A DNA stretch of 64,000 bases from JAHCHG01 sp041394845 (GTDB lineage Bacteria; Acidobacteriota; Blastocatellia; Pyrinomonadales; Pyrinomonadaceae), in contig JAWKHL010000003.1 in the NCBI GenBank assembly GCA_041394845.1, forward strand, positions 554,614 through 618,613, given 5' to 3'. Below, piece after piece: positions 33,055 to 42,100 of this stretch (its first letter is position 1; every line of letters starts with the position of its first letter). The notes under the pieces are model-generated. The model had not been told where the DNA came from. It saw only the letters and a program-made list of their open reading frames with translations, and ran no database searches. Position numbers and translations under genes: made by a program.

Positions 33055-33486
33055 TCAAACCGGATAATGTAAAAATTGGGTGAACAGAAATCCGCCGACA
33101 ATGAGCGCCATTCCGCCGATCTCTCCGGCGATTAAACTATACATAAACCAAGTAGTTATAAAGGTTCGCCGGCTGAACATGGTCACCTCCTGCCGCTTTA
33201 ATCCGAGATTGATGTATTCGGTGATGGTCAGCGCGAAATAGGCGAGCGGAACCAGCGCGATGACGATTTGCCAACCCGGCGGAAACGGACTGTATTCCAA
33301 AAGTTTGGCCATCACCAGCGCGGCGAAACTGTAGAGCAAAGAAGCCCGATGAGCGATGTCTATGTAAACCGGCGCCCGATGCGTTTCGCTCGAGATCATT
33401 CCGCGGTATTTCAAAATGCCGACGATCATACCGGTCAGCAGGAACAGCCCCGAAAACAAAAGTGTGATCTTGATCGATCCGTTCAT
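33055..33486 (-). CDS. Small four-TM membrane protein
   Basis: 143 residues with membrane segments at about 7-25, 46-64, 71-90 and 112-136. Conserved-looking polar residues lie in MISSETHRAPVYIDIAHRASLLYSFAALV (two His). The family is not recognised by name. It lies between HlyD and TolC in the exporter operon, all on one strand, and another small multi-TM protein (35587-35997) is in the same operon. It may be an accessory to export, but this is only context. ATG at 33486 has an AGAGGA upstream. Confidence 0.7.
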   Translation of the reverse strand: MNGSIKITLLFSGLFLLTGMIVGILKYRGMISSETHRAPVYIDIAHRASLLYSFAALVMAKLLEYSPFPPGWQIVIALVPLAYFALTITEYINLGLKRQEVTMFSRRTFITTWFMYSLIAGEIGGMALIVGGFLFTQFLHYPV

Positions 33487-33514
33487 GATTTTTTCCTCTC
33501 GTCTTTGTATAAGG

Positions 33515-33602
33515 AGTTCTGAGTCCCGTCTGGCACAAGCCCGGGCTAATGCCTCGACTTTCGCACGATTGCCGGGGCTTGTGCCAGGCAGGACTCAGAA
33601 CT
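33515..33602. repeat. Large intra-operon hairpin (inverted repeat)
   Basis: A 28-bp imperfect stem: AGTTCTGAGTCCCGTCTGGC at 33515-33534 and onward pairs with the inverse ending at 33602, two to three mismatches. The centre is about 30 nt. It lies between the HlyD stop and the next gene, without a T-run, so it resembles a REP-like repeat or an mRNA-stability hairpin rather than a terminator. Confidence 0.65.
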
Positions 33603-33618
33603 GAAAATTTTCAACCGA

Positions 33619-34755
33619 TCAATCGATCAGAACAAAGGCATCGACCCGCAGGCCGAGCGGAAGTTTTTGGCCGGGGTCGAGTTCGACCAGAGTCTCCAGT
33701 ATCTTGGTGTCGTTCTTTTCGGCAGGTTCGTCCGTCCGAACATTTTTGCGGCCGAGGATTCGACCGATCCGGACGATCCGGCCGGTGAACTTCTGATCGG
33801 CGTAAGCGTCGGCCGTCACGTAAGCCTTCTGGCCTTCGCGGATCTTGGCCACATCCGTTTCGTCGATGTCAACCCGGACGCGCAAAACGCTCAGATCGGC
33901 CAGCGTTACGATCCCGTTCGGATTTTCCGGCGAAAAACTCTCGCCCGATTTCAGCCGTTTGCGGACGACAATCCCGCTGATCGGCGCGCGGACGAAGGTT
34001 TTTTCGAGCCTTGCCTCGGCCTCAAAGATCTGCGCCCGGGTTTGCCTGATGCGGGCGTCGATCTCGCCGATCTGCGACTGATTAAGGCGAATGACGGCAT
34101 CGGCCCGTTCGACATCCTCGGTCCGCGCCGGGGCGTTGACCAGATTGTAGCGCTCCCGGGATTCTTTGTTCTTCGCCCGCGCCACCCGGACTTCGCGCTC
34201 GGCCCGTTCGAGATCTTCGCGGGATATATCACCGTCGGCAAAAAGTTTGCGCCGCCTTTCGGCCTCGCGGACGGCCGTTTCCAAAACCGGTTCGGTTTGC
34301 TCGGCGGCCATCAAGGCCTCGCGTCTTTCCTCGGGGCGAGCCCCTCTGACGACGCGGGTCTTTTCGGCCACCGCTTGATCGATCCGGGCCCGCAGAGTTT
34401 CTTTTTGCGCTTCGAGGGCGGCGATTCCGGTTTTGGCCGAACGGACGGCCGCCTCCAGATCTTCGTTTTCCAGAACGGCGAGGATCTGTCCCTTGAAAAC
34501 CTCTTCGCCCTCTTCAACCGGAACCTCCTTTAATTTTCCGGGAATCTCGGCTCCGACCTCGATCTCTTCGGAGACCGATTCGACCCGGCCGACGGCCGCG
34601 ATCTTTTTTTCGGACCGTTCTGCCAGAGATGTCGTTTCGGTTTCTTCGGCCAGCGCGTGATCCCTCGACGAAGTTCCGCGAAGGAAGAAAAAATATCCGA
34701 AAGACACCATCAAAATTATTATCACCAACGATGAAATTATCAGAGTCCTTTTCAT
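33619..34755 (-). CDS. HlyD/DevB-family membrane fusion protein
   Basis: 378 residues from the ATG at 34755 (AAAGGAAAA upstream). The in-frame codons further upstream overlap the ABC gene and are an artefact. One N-terminal TM (5-24) is followed by a biotinyl-lipoyl-like strand (IEVGAEIPGKLKEVPVEEGEEVFKGQILAVLE), a long coiled coil (about 90-225), the second lipoyl half (FVRAPISGIVVRKRLKSGESFSP) and a beta-barrel (LRVRVDIDETDVAKIREGQKAYVTADAY). It links an inner-membrane exporter to TolC. With the neighbouring ABC and FtsX-like genes it forms a DevBCA-like set. Confidence 0.93.
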   Translation of the reverse strand: MKRTLIISSLVIIILMVSFGYFFFLRGTSSRDHALAEETETTSLAERSEKKIAAVGRVESVSEEIEVGAEIPGKLKEVPVEEGEEVFKGQILAVLENEDLEAAVRSAKTGIAALEAQKETLRARIDQAVAEKTRVVRGARPEERREALMAAEQTEPVLETAVREAERRRKLFADGDISREDLERAEREVRVARAKNKESRERYNLVNAPARTEDVERADAVIRLNQSQIGEIDARIRQTRAQIFEAEARLEKTFVRAPISGIVVRKRLKSGESFSPENPNGIVTLADLSVLRVRVDIDETDVAKIREGQKAYVTADAYADQKFTGRIVRIGRILGRKNVRTDEPAEKNDTKILETLVELDPGQKLPLGLRVDAFVLID

Positions 34756-34823
34756 AACAAATTTTCCTTTTACCCAAACAGTTCCGTTTCCGACAATTTT
34801 TGGCGGCCGGAAATTTGAATCAC

Positions 34824-35579
34824 CTACTGAACCAAAGCGGCGTTCGGCATTTCGTTCCCTAAAACCATCTTTCCGCCGGGATTCGAAAGGCCTTCCGCCT
34901 CCTCTGATTCGACGATCTTTCCGTCCACGATATGGACGATCCGGTCGGCATATTCGAGAAGCCGGTTGTCGTGCGTAACGATGACGACGGCCCTGTTCTG
35001 CCGCCGGGCGAGATCTCTCAAAAGTTCGGAAATGGTTCGCCCGCTTTGCGAATCGAGCGCGGCGGTCGGTTCGTCGGCCAGAATGATCGAGGGATTGCCG
35101 GCCAGAGCGCGGGCGATGGCCACCCGCTGTTTTTGTCCGCCGGAAAGCTCCGACGGATGAGTCCCGAACTTTTCTCCGAGTTCGACCAACTCCAGCAGTT
35201 CGCACGCTTTGCGACGGGCATCGAATCCTCTGACCCCTTTCAGATTGAGCGCCAGTTCGACGTTCTCTCCGGCCGTCAAAGCCGGGAAAAGATTGAACCC
35301 CTGAAAGACGAAACCGATGTTTTGCAAACGTATTTTCGGCAACTTCGCTTCGCTCAAAGCCGTAACTTCCCGGCCGTGGATCTGAATGCTTCCCGAACTC
35401 GCCCGCAAGATGCATCCCATGATCGAGAGGAGCGTCGTTTTTCCGCTTCCCGAAGCCCCCATCAAAAGCGTCACCTGGCCGCTGAAAACGTCAAGATCGA
35501 CGTTCCTCAGGGCGTGAACGGCGGTTTCGCCCGTTCCGTATGTTTTCGACAAATTCTTTACTTCGATCGCTTTTTTCAT
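34824..35579 (-). CDS. ABC transporter ATPase (DevA/LolD/MacB type)
   Basis: 251 residues. Walker A GASGSGKTT (41-49), Q-loop FVFQGFNLFPALT, signature LSGGQKQRVAIARAL, Walker B SIILADEPTAALD and the switch His in IVTHDNRLLEYADRI. The N-terminus (AIEVKNLSKTYGTGETAVHALRNVDLDV) is typical of the ABC subfamily that works with FtsX-type permeases. It sits between DevB-like and DevC-like genes, with a small membrane-protein gene 7 bp upstream. The C-terminal 30 residues (SNPGGKMVLGNEMPNAALVQ) are an unusual tail. Confidence 0.95.
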   Translation of the reverse strand: MKKAIEVKNLSKTYGTGETAVHALRNVDLDVFSGQVTLLMGASGSGKTTLLSIMGCILRASSGSIQIHGREVTALSEAKLPKIRLQNIGFVFQGFNLFPALTAGENVELALNLKGVRGFDARRKACELLELVELGEKFGTHPSELSGGQKQRVAIARALAGNPSIILADEPTAALDSQSGRTISELLRDLARRQNRAVVIVTHDNRLLEYADRIVHIVDGKIVESEEAEGLSNPGGKMVLGNEMPNAALVQ

Positions 35580-35586
35580 AAGTTTC

Positions 35587-35997
35587 TCATTTGGCCCGGA
35601 TCAAACCGATGCCCAGGGTCAAAGTCCCCAAACCGATCGCGAGGGCGCCGATATAAGCCAGATAGATGAATCCGTTGGGCGCGGTCGCTTGTGGCGAAAG
35701 GACCGACAGGAAAAAGGCCAGCGGCATCAGAATGGCGGCCGAGGGGACGGCGAACCGGATCAGCCATTTCGAAATTTCGCCCAGATTCGTCTCATCGACG
35801 TAGCGAAGAACGATCAGCGAAAATATGACCAAAACGCCGGCGTGCGCGTGTCCGGCGCGCCACAGATTCTGACGCAGAGCGTTTTGCATATAGCTTTCAT
35901 CGCCGACCAGCATCGACAAAAGCGTCGTTCCTCCGAAGACGATCGTCGGAACCGTGATCAAAAGCACCCCCGCAACAATTTTTGAATAACGCGTCAT
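35587..35997 (-). CDS. Small four-TM membrane protein
   Basis: 136 residues from MTRYSKIVAGVLL (ATG at 35997); a longer frame starting at 36036 lacks an SD. Four membrane segments are visible (6-26, 48-66, 75-100, 108-130), with a His/Asn/Arg-rich stretch QNALRQNLWRAGHAHAGVLVIF. It is unassigned; the histidine pattern could bind a metal or quinone, which is speculation. It is located between the permease and ATPase genes of the ABC exporter, 7 bp before the latter, and is surely in the same operon. Confidence 0.7.
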   Translation of the reverse strand: MTRYSKIVAGVLLITVPTIVFGGTTLLSMLVGDESYMQNALRQNLWRAGHAHAGVLVIFSLIVLRYVDETNLGEISKWLIRFAVPSAAILMPLAFFLSVLSPQATAPNGFIYLAYIGALAIGLGTLTLGIGLIRAK

Positions 35998-36042
35998 AAA
36001 ATTTCTCCGATAAAATCCATTAATGTTTTGACTCAAAACCTT

Positions 36043-37167
36043 TCAACCTTTAAAAACCATCGCCGGATCGATCCGCGTGACCTTGTTGATCGAGATGACA
36101 GAGGCACCGATGCACATCAAAAACGTCAGACCGAACAGGATGGCGACCACCCAATCCGGCAAAATAATGGCCGTCTTTCCCTGCTGGCTGATGTATGAGA
36201 CCAGCAGGGCGATGGAAATTCCGAAACCGTAACCGAGGACGGCGCTGATGGCGGCTTGCGAAATGATCACCCGGTAAAGATAAAAATTCGACGCTCCCAT
36301 CGCCTTTAGGGTGCCGTATTCCCTGATGTGATCGACCGTCGCCGAATAGATCGTCTGGGCCACCACAACGACGCCGACGATCAACCCCAAAACGGCCGCG
36401 ATCAGAACGGTTACTCCGGCGCCCGTCCCGAACATCCAGTAGTTTTGCGTCGAACGGCTGAACTCTTCCTGAGAGTAAACTTCGACGTCCGAAAGGCTCA
36501 TCCGAAGCGTCCGTTTCAATTCCCGCAGATCGGCGCCGGGCCGGGCCTTGACCAGCAGATAATAGGTTTTATCGTCGTGCAGATCGCGGTATTCCTGTGC
36601 GTTCTTAAACGATGTGAAGACCGCCGGCGAGGTCGTAAACGTGCGAATTCCGCGCGTGAAACCGACAACGCGAGCGCGTTTTCCCAGGATCTCGACGCTT
36701 TCTCCGATCTCCGAAACCTTCAATTTATCCTTGTAAAGCTCGTCGATGATGACCGTGTCGGGCTGTTCGAGATCGCTGATCTTTCCGGCCGTCAGATTCC
36801 AGGGAGCGCCGAGGTTTTTCCGGGGATTGAAACCGATCAGCAGGATGCCCTCCTCGGAACCGCTCGAAACCTTCCATTGAGAGAAATCGGCCGCGAATTC
36901 CTCGACCTCTGCAACATCGTCGATTCCCAGCACCTTGTACTTTTTGCTCGAATTGAAGCGAACCCCGTTCTCCAGATATTTGGCGTCCTTGCCCGTGACC
37001 CAGAGATCGGCGTTGGAGTGATCGACGATGTCGGAGGTCGCCCGGCGAAAACCGAAGAACAGACCGATCTGGACCGAAAACAAAACGACCGCAAAGATCA
37101 CCCCGGTCAGGGTGACGATCAAACGGATCTTGTCGTGAAACAAATTTTTCCAGGCCAAAGAAGGCAT
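36043..37167 (-). CDS. FtsX-like ABC permease (DevC-like)
   Basis: 374 residues with four membrane segments: one N-terminal (about 15-40, IVTLTGVIFAVVLFSVQIGLFFGF) and three C-terminal (about 250-275, 300-325, 340-365). Between them is a periplasmic MacB_PCD domain (40-240: ATSDIVDHSNADLWVTGKDAKYLENGVRF). The pattern SLAWKNLFHDKIRLIVTLTGVIFAVVL at the start is characteristic of DevC-type permeases. Together with the HlyD and ABC genes it should export a lipid or glycolipid-like substrate by mechanotransmission; DevBCA exports heterocyst glycolipids in cyanobacteria. The natural cargo here is unknown. Confidence 0.92.
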   Translation of the reverse strand: MPSLAWKNLFHDKIRLIVTLTGVIFAVVLFSVQIGLFFGFRRATSDIVDHSNADLWVTGKDAKYLENGVRFNSSKKYKVLGIDDVAEVEEFAADFSQWKVSSGSEEGILLIGFNPRKNLGAPWNLTAGKISDLEQPDTVIIDELYKDKLKVSEIGESVEILGKRARVVGFTRGIRTFTTSPAVFTSFKNAQEYRDLHDDKTYYLLVKARPGADLRELKRTLRMSLSDVEVYSQEEFSRSTQNYWMFGTGAGVTVLIAAVLGLIVGVVVVAQTIYSATVDHIREYGTLKAMGASNFYLYRVIISQAAISAVLGYGFGISIALLVSYISQQGKTAIILPDWVVAILFGLTFLMCIGASVISINKVTRIDPAMVFKG

Positions 37168-37185
37168 AATTTTTATCTCCCGGAT

Positions 37186-38190
37186 CTAGCTTGCATAACC
37201 GTTTTCCCGATACCAATTGATTTCGGCTTTCAGGGTTTCGGCCAGCGGTCTGAATTTCGCTCCCAATTCTCTTTTCGCCTTGCCCGAATCGACGGCCAGT
37301 CTGGCTCTCATGGTTTTGATCCCCGGCTTTGATATCAGGGCGGGCCTTCCCGTCAAACGGCTGAACAGTTCTGCCAAACCGGCAAATGCCAGAATGAACG
37401 GTCCGGGAATTTTCAGTTTCAGCGGGGGAAGCCCGGAGACTTCGGCCAGATTTCCGACAATTTCCTCGATCGTGTAAAATTCTCCGCCGACGATGTATTT
37501 TTCTCCGGCCCGTCCCTTTTCGACCGCCTCGATCATGGCCTCGGCCACATCGGCGGCGTCAACCGTCGAAGTCCCGCCGTCAAAGGTGCCGGGAAGTTTT
37601 CCGTTGAGAAAATCCAGAACGATCTGACCGCTCGAAGTCGGGGCCGCATCTCCGAGGCCGAACATCCACCCCGGCAGGATCTGCACCACCGGCATCGAGC
37701 TTTTTCCGGCGAAATCGGCCACCGCCCGGTCGGCCAGAACCTTGCTTTTGAAATAGAGGTTTTCTCCGGCAAACGGACTCGGAGGCGTGTCCTCATCGCC
37801 CGGAGAACCGTCCGGCTTTAACCCGATGGTTCCCGAAGAACTGACGTAGATCGCCTTTTTGACGCCCTGTTTTTCGGCCTCTTCCAAGATCCTGACCGAG
37901 CCTTTGATGTTGATGTTCTCGAGTTTTGCCCAGTGATCCGCGCCCGATTCGTAATATTCCCGGAAATAGGCGGCGGTGTGAAAAAGCACATCGCAATCCT
38001 TCATTCCGGCGGCGAACCCGGCGACTTCTTCCATATCGCCGACAACAAATTCGACCGGTATCCGGCCGAATAATTTTTCGGCCTTTTTTTCCGACCGAAC
38101 CAGTGCCTTGACCTCAAATCCGCGCTCGACCAGCGCTCGAACCAGATTGTTTCCCAAAAGTCCCGTTGCGCCCGTAACAAATGCTTTCAT
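37186..38190 (-). CDS. NAD-dependent epimerase/dehydratase (extended SDR)
   Basis: 334 residues from the ATG at 38190 (GGAGG 7 nt upstream). The Rossmann nucleotide motif is TGATGLLGNNLVRAL; the active site is SSSGTIG with YFKSK (YxxxK). It resembles dihydroflavonol reductase/HpnA-like proteins. A hydrophobic segment near 265-285 (GPFILAFAGLAELFSRL) may dock at the membrane. It is 18 bp upstream of the DevC-like permease, so a role in making or modifying the exported lipid or sugar is inferred. Confidence 0.9.
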   Translation of the reverse strand: MKAFVTGATGLLGNNLVRALVERGFEVKALVRSEKKAEKLFGRIPVEFVVGDMEEVAGFAAGMKDCDVLFHTAAYFREYYESGADHWAKLENINIKGSVRILEEAEKQGVKKAIYVSSSGTIGLKPDGSPGDEDTPPSPFAGENLYFKSKVLADRAVADFAGKSSMPVVQILPGWMFGLGDAAPTSSGQIVLDFLNGKLPGTFDGGTSTVDAADVAEAMIEAVEKGRAGEKYIVGGEFYTIEEIVGNLAEVSGLPPLKLKIPGPFILAFAGLAELFSRLTGRPALISKPGIKTMRARLAVDSGKAKRELGAKFRPLAETLKAEINWYRENGYAS

Positions 38191-38234
38191 TTCATGTCCT
38201 CCCTGAAGTTCGTTTTGCTTAACATTTAACATTT

Positions 38235-38250
38235 ACTTAACACTGTTAAC
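38235..38250. promoter_or_regulatory. Possible second operator for TetR1
   Basis: ACTTAAC-ACT-GTTAA(C) is close to the operator at 38888-38904 (ACTTAAC-GGT-GTTAAGT), 45 bp before the epimerase start and 18 bp after the tetR stop. The right half differs in its last two bases. Confidence 0.5.
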
Positions 38251-38267
38251 CCGAAAGGCAAAAAAAT

Positions 38268-38876
38268 TTAGTGTTGCAAGCCTTTGATCAAGGTGTCGAT
38301 CGTGTTGTCGATCAATTCGTCTTTTTCCACAAAAGGAAAATCCTCATGTGCGATCAAAAGCGAAGTGACACCGTGAATTCCCGCCCAAAGGGTTTGACTG
38401 ATGGTATTGACATCGCCGCGTTTGATCTGACAGGCTTTCATCGATTCCGAAACTTGTTGAACGATATGTTCGAAGGCCTTCTGCCCGCTCGATCCTTCGT
38501 AAGAATGCTGTTCGCCCAGATAATCCGAAAGCGGAGCGATAAAAGTAACCTCGTAATGATTGGGATATTTCAAACCGAAATCTATGTAGGCTCGCATCCC
38601 TTTGCGCAAACAGATGATCGGTTCGTAAAAGGTCGTTTCGATCTTTTCGATTTCCTTGATCAGATTGGCAAAAGTCTCTTCGCAGATCTGATAAAGCAGA
38701 TCGGCTTTGTCCTTGAAATAAAGATAGATGGTCGTCGGCGAATATTCGATCCGGCGGGCGATCTTGCGCATCGAGACGTTCTGATAGCCCTCCCTGGCAA
38801 ATAGTTCGCTGGCCGCATCCAGAATCTTCTGTCGCAGCTTTTCCTGCTCCCTTTCTTTTCGCTCCTTGACTCCCAT
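38268..38876 (-). CDS. TetR/AcrR-family repressor (exporter operon)
   Basis: 202 residues. The N-terminal HTH reads KILDAASELFAREGYQNVSMRKIARRIEYSPTTIYLYFKDKADLLYQI; the C-terminal ligand domain is helical with ICLRKGMRAYIDFGLKYPNHYEVTF. It is the first gene of the ABC exporter operon. A palindrome (38888-38904) directly precedes its start and a related site lies before the next gene, so self-repression and control of the exporter are probable. The ligand is unknown. Confidence 0.92.
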   Translation of the reverse strand: MGVKERKEREQEKLRQKILDAASELFAREGYQNVSMRKIARRIEYSPTTIYLYFKDKADLLYQICEETFANLIKEIEKIETTFYEPIICLRKGMRAYIDFGLKYPNHYEVTFIAPLSDYLGEQHSYEGSSGQKAFEHIVQQVSESMKACQIKRGDVNTISQTLWAGIHGVTSLLIAHEDFPFVEKDELIDNTIDTLIKGLQH

Positions 38877-38887
38877 TGCACTCTTTT

Positions 38888-38904
38888 ACTTAACGGTGTT
38901 AAGT
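38888..38904. promoter_or_regulatory. TetR1 operator
   Basis: ACTTAAC-GGT-GTTAAGT is a perfect palindrome with 7-bp arms and a 3-bp spacer, extended by TTT/AAA. It is 11 bp upstream of the tetR start, overlapping the ribosome-binding region. Confidence 0.75.
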
Positions 38905-38958
38905 GTAAAAAAGGAGGGAAAACTTGTCAAGTTAAATTTTGATTAAATGGGAGTTTTC

Positions 38959-38990
38959 GATTTGGGATTTTAGATTTCGGATTTTGGATT
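38959..38990. repeat. Heptamer tract GATTTGG-GATTTTA-GATTTCG-GATTTTG
   Basis: Four consecutive 7-mers that start with GATT. The same words recur at 47766-47797. It lies in the 275-bp gap between the RND operon and the tetR1 start; the rest of the gap is AT-rich and holds no gene. Confidence 0.65.
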
Positions 38991-39089
38991 ATTTTAATAT
39001 TAAGAACGCTTTTCCCGTCCGATTTCTCTTTTTCTGAAAAAAAAGCCCGTTTTCTTTTGTTAGATTTCGCATCGGAAATTAAACAAAGA

Positions 39090-39145
39090 TTTCAGATCTC
39101 AAATTTTATGAAAGTTTGATCCCATGTGAAATTTGAAATCTGAAA
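39090..39145 (-). terminator. Hairpin terminator of the RND operon
   Basis: TTTCAGATCTCAAATTT (39090-39106) pairs with 39129-39145 (one mismatch) around a 22-nt loop; the arms are made of 7-mer words. It follows the RND stop by 7 bp. Confidence 0.6.
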
Positions 39146-39151
39146 GCAATC

Positions 39152-42100
39152 TTACCGGCCCAGTAAATTGAAGACCGAACTGACGCCCTGCGCCGCTTTG
39201 CGGCGGACGACCTGCATTCCCTGACTCATGCTCTGGAAGATCTTCAGATTTCCGAGATCGTCGAAATACGAATAAAAGACCGGCACTGCCAGCAGGGTCA
39301 AAAGCAAACAAAGCGCCTGGCCGCCGACGATCAGAACCCCGACCGAACGGTTCGTCCCCGCGCCGGCGCCGGAAGAGACGACCAGCGGCAACATACCGGC
39401 GATCAGCGCGATGGTCGTCATCAGGATCGGGCGCAGTCGGTCGCGGTTCCCCTGCATAATGGCGTCGTGGCGATTGAGGCCTTTTTCGCGCAGATTGTTG
39501 ATATGGTCGATGACCAGAATGGCGTTCTTTTTGACCACACCGAACAGGAGCAAAAGGCCCAAACCGGAAAAGATGTTGACCGTCTGCCCGGCGATCAGGA
39601 TCGAAAGAATGCCGAACGGAATGGCGATCGGCAAGGTCAGCAAAATCGTGATCGGATGAATGAACGATTCGAACTGCGCCGCCAGAACGATGTACATAAA
39701 GATGAACGACAGCACGATGGCCAGCAGGAAATAAAATCCGGCCTTGCCGAGCTCCTTCGATTGACCGACGTAGCCGACCTTGTACTCGGAAGGAATGTTG
39801 AGGTTCTGGACGGCTTTGTTGAGATCGTTCTGAATGACGACGGCCGAACCGCCCGGCCGCGTGTTGGCCAGAATGGTAACCTGCCTCTGACGGTTGATCC
39901 TGTCGATCGAACTCGGCCCCGTGCCCTGGACCGTTTTGACGACATTATCGAGCGTCACCCAGCCGATTTTCGACGATGGGACGATGATCCGCTCCAGCCC
40001 CCTTACATCGTTCCGGAAATCGTTTTTGGCCCGAACCCGAACCTCGTACTGTTCGGTTCCCTCGTTAAAGGTCGTCGCCTGCTGACCGGCTATCAGAATA
40101 TTCAGGGCCTGCGAAACGTCGCCGATCCGAACCCCCAGATCGGCCGCTTTTTCGCGGTCGACTTCCAGTTGAAGTTCGGGCTTGCCGCTGATCAGCGTCG
40201 AATCGACGTCAACCGCATCCGGATTGTTTTTCAAAACCTCGACCAGTTTTTTGGAATAATCCTCAAGCTGTTTGAGATCCGGCCCGCCGATAAAGAATTG
40301 AACGTTGGCGTTGCGGAAACCGCCGCCGGAAAATGCCTGAACCTGCTGAACCCCGGTCCGCAGATCGGGCGGATATTTCTTCAAAAGTTCCCGGCTGGCC
40401 ACCATCAACTGCTCCTGCGACTTCGAACGCTGGCTGATGTCGGTCAGCTTGACGTAGATAGAACCGGCGTTGACGACATCCTGTTGACCGCCTCCAACCG
40501 TAATCAGCGTATCGGTGACGCCTTCGAATTTGCGGATGTCGGTGGCGATCCGCTCCAGCAGAACGGTCGTCGCCTGCAGAGAGGTTCCTTCCTGAGTCCT
40601 GACCGAAACCTCGAACTGCGACTGGTCGTCAACCGGCAGAAAGTTTTTTCCGACGAACATAAACAAGGGAACTATGCTGATGACGACCAGCAGACAGGCC
40701 AGAACGATGACCCATCGATAGCTCATCGAAAATTCGAGCATCTTGGCGTAAACGGCGTCTATCTTGCTGTAAAGCCAGCTGTCCTTGCTGGTGTGTCCCG
40801 AAGAAATTTCGGACGCCGGGACCGATTCTTCGACCAAAGGAGTCTCGAACATCTCCGGTTCTCCCCGAAGCATTCCGTCGCCGTGAATCTCTTCTTTGGT
40901 CTCATTGACCATCAGATTGTCGGGAGTTTTTTCTTCCCCTTCTTCAATCCCATTCTCTTTCTCCGCGGGCGGTTTCCATTTGATGATCCGGGCCGCCAGC
41001 ATCGGCGTCAGAGTGAACGAAACGATGAGCGAAACGCCGATGGCAAAGGCCGAGGTCAGACCGAACGACGACATAAACCGACCGACGATGCCGCCCATAA
41101 ATCCGATCGGGACGAAAACCGCCATCAAACTGAGGGTCGTCGCCAGAACCGCCAGACCGATCTCGCGGGTTCCTTCAATCGCCGCCCGGTACGGACTCAT
41201 CCCTTTTTCCTCGATAAAACGATAGATGTTCTCAAGCACGACGATCGCGTCGTCAACCACGATGCCGACCATCAGGGTGAGCGAGAGCATTGTGATCTGA
41301 TTGAGCGTATAACCCATTGCGAACATCAAACCGAAAGTGGAGATGATCGAGGTCGGAATGGCGATCGCGGCGATCAGAGTCGAACGTATGTTCCAGAGGA
41401 AAAGAAAGATTACGATCGTCGCCAGAATACTGCCGACGACCAGATGCTCTTCGATCGAATGAAGCGAATTTTCGATAAACAGGGAGTTGTCGCCGATGAT
41501 CTGGAGACGAAAATTCTTGGGCAAAGTCGGCTCAATCTCCTTAAGGGCGTTTTTTACTTCGTGAGCCACGGCCACCGTGTTTTGACCGGACTGCTTCGAA
41601 ACGATCAGCGTTACAGCCGGTTTTCCGTTCAGGAACGCCTGCGAGCGCAGTTCTTCGGCGCCGTCTTCGACCGTCCCGATGTCCTTGACCTGAACCTCGT
41701 AACCGCCCCGGTTGGCGACCACCAGATCTTTGAATCCCTCGACGTTTTTGACCTTGCCGAGCGTTCGGACGTTGATCTCGCGCGAACCTTCATCGACCCG
41801 CCCGCCGGGAAATTCCTGATTCTGAACCCGCAGAGCGCCCATCACTTCGGCCGGGGTGATGTTGAACGAACGCATCTTGTCCGGATCGACCCAGACGTTG
41901 ATCTGCCGTTCGCGGCCGCCGACGATCTGGACCTGACCGACGCCGTTGATCGATTCGATCCTTTCCTTGACCTGATTTTTGGCGATCTCCGTCACTTCTC
42001 TGAGACTCGAAGGCCCGGAGACGACGATCCGCAAAACCGGTGCGGCGTCCGAATCGAGTTTTTGAACGGTCGGTTGTTCGGCCGTTTCGGGCAGATTCGG

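Noticed and set aside
34756..35415. N-terminal extension of the HlyD-like gene
   Set aside because: The frame stays open through the ABC ATPase gene, but translation there is a shadow; a proper SD and membrane anchor are at 34755.
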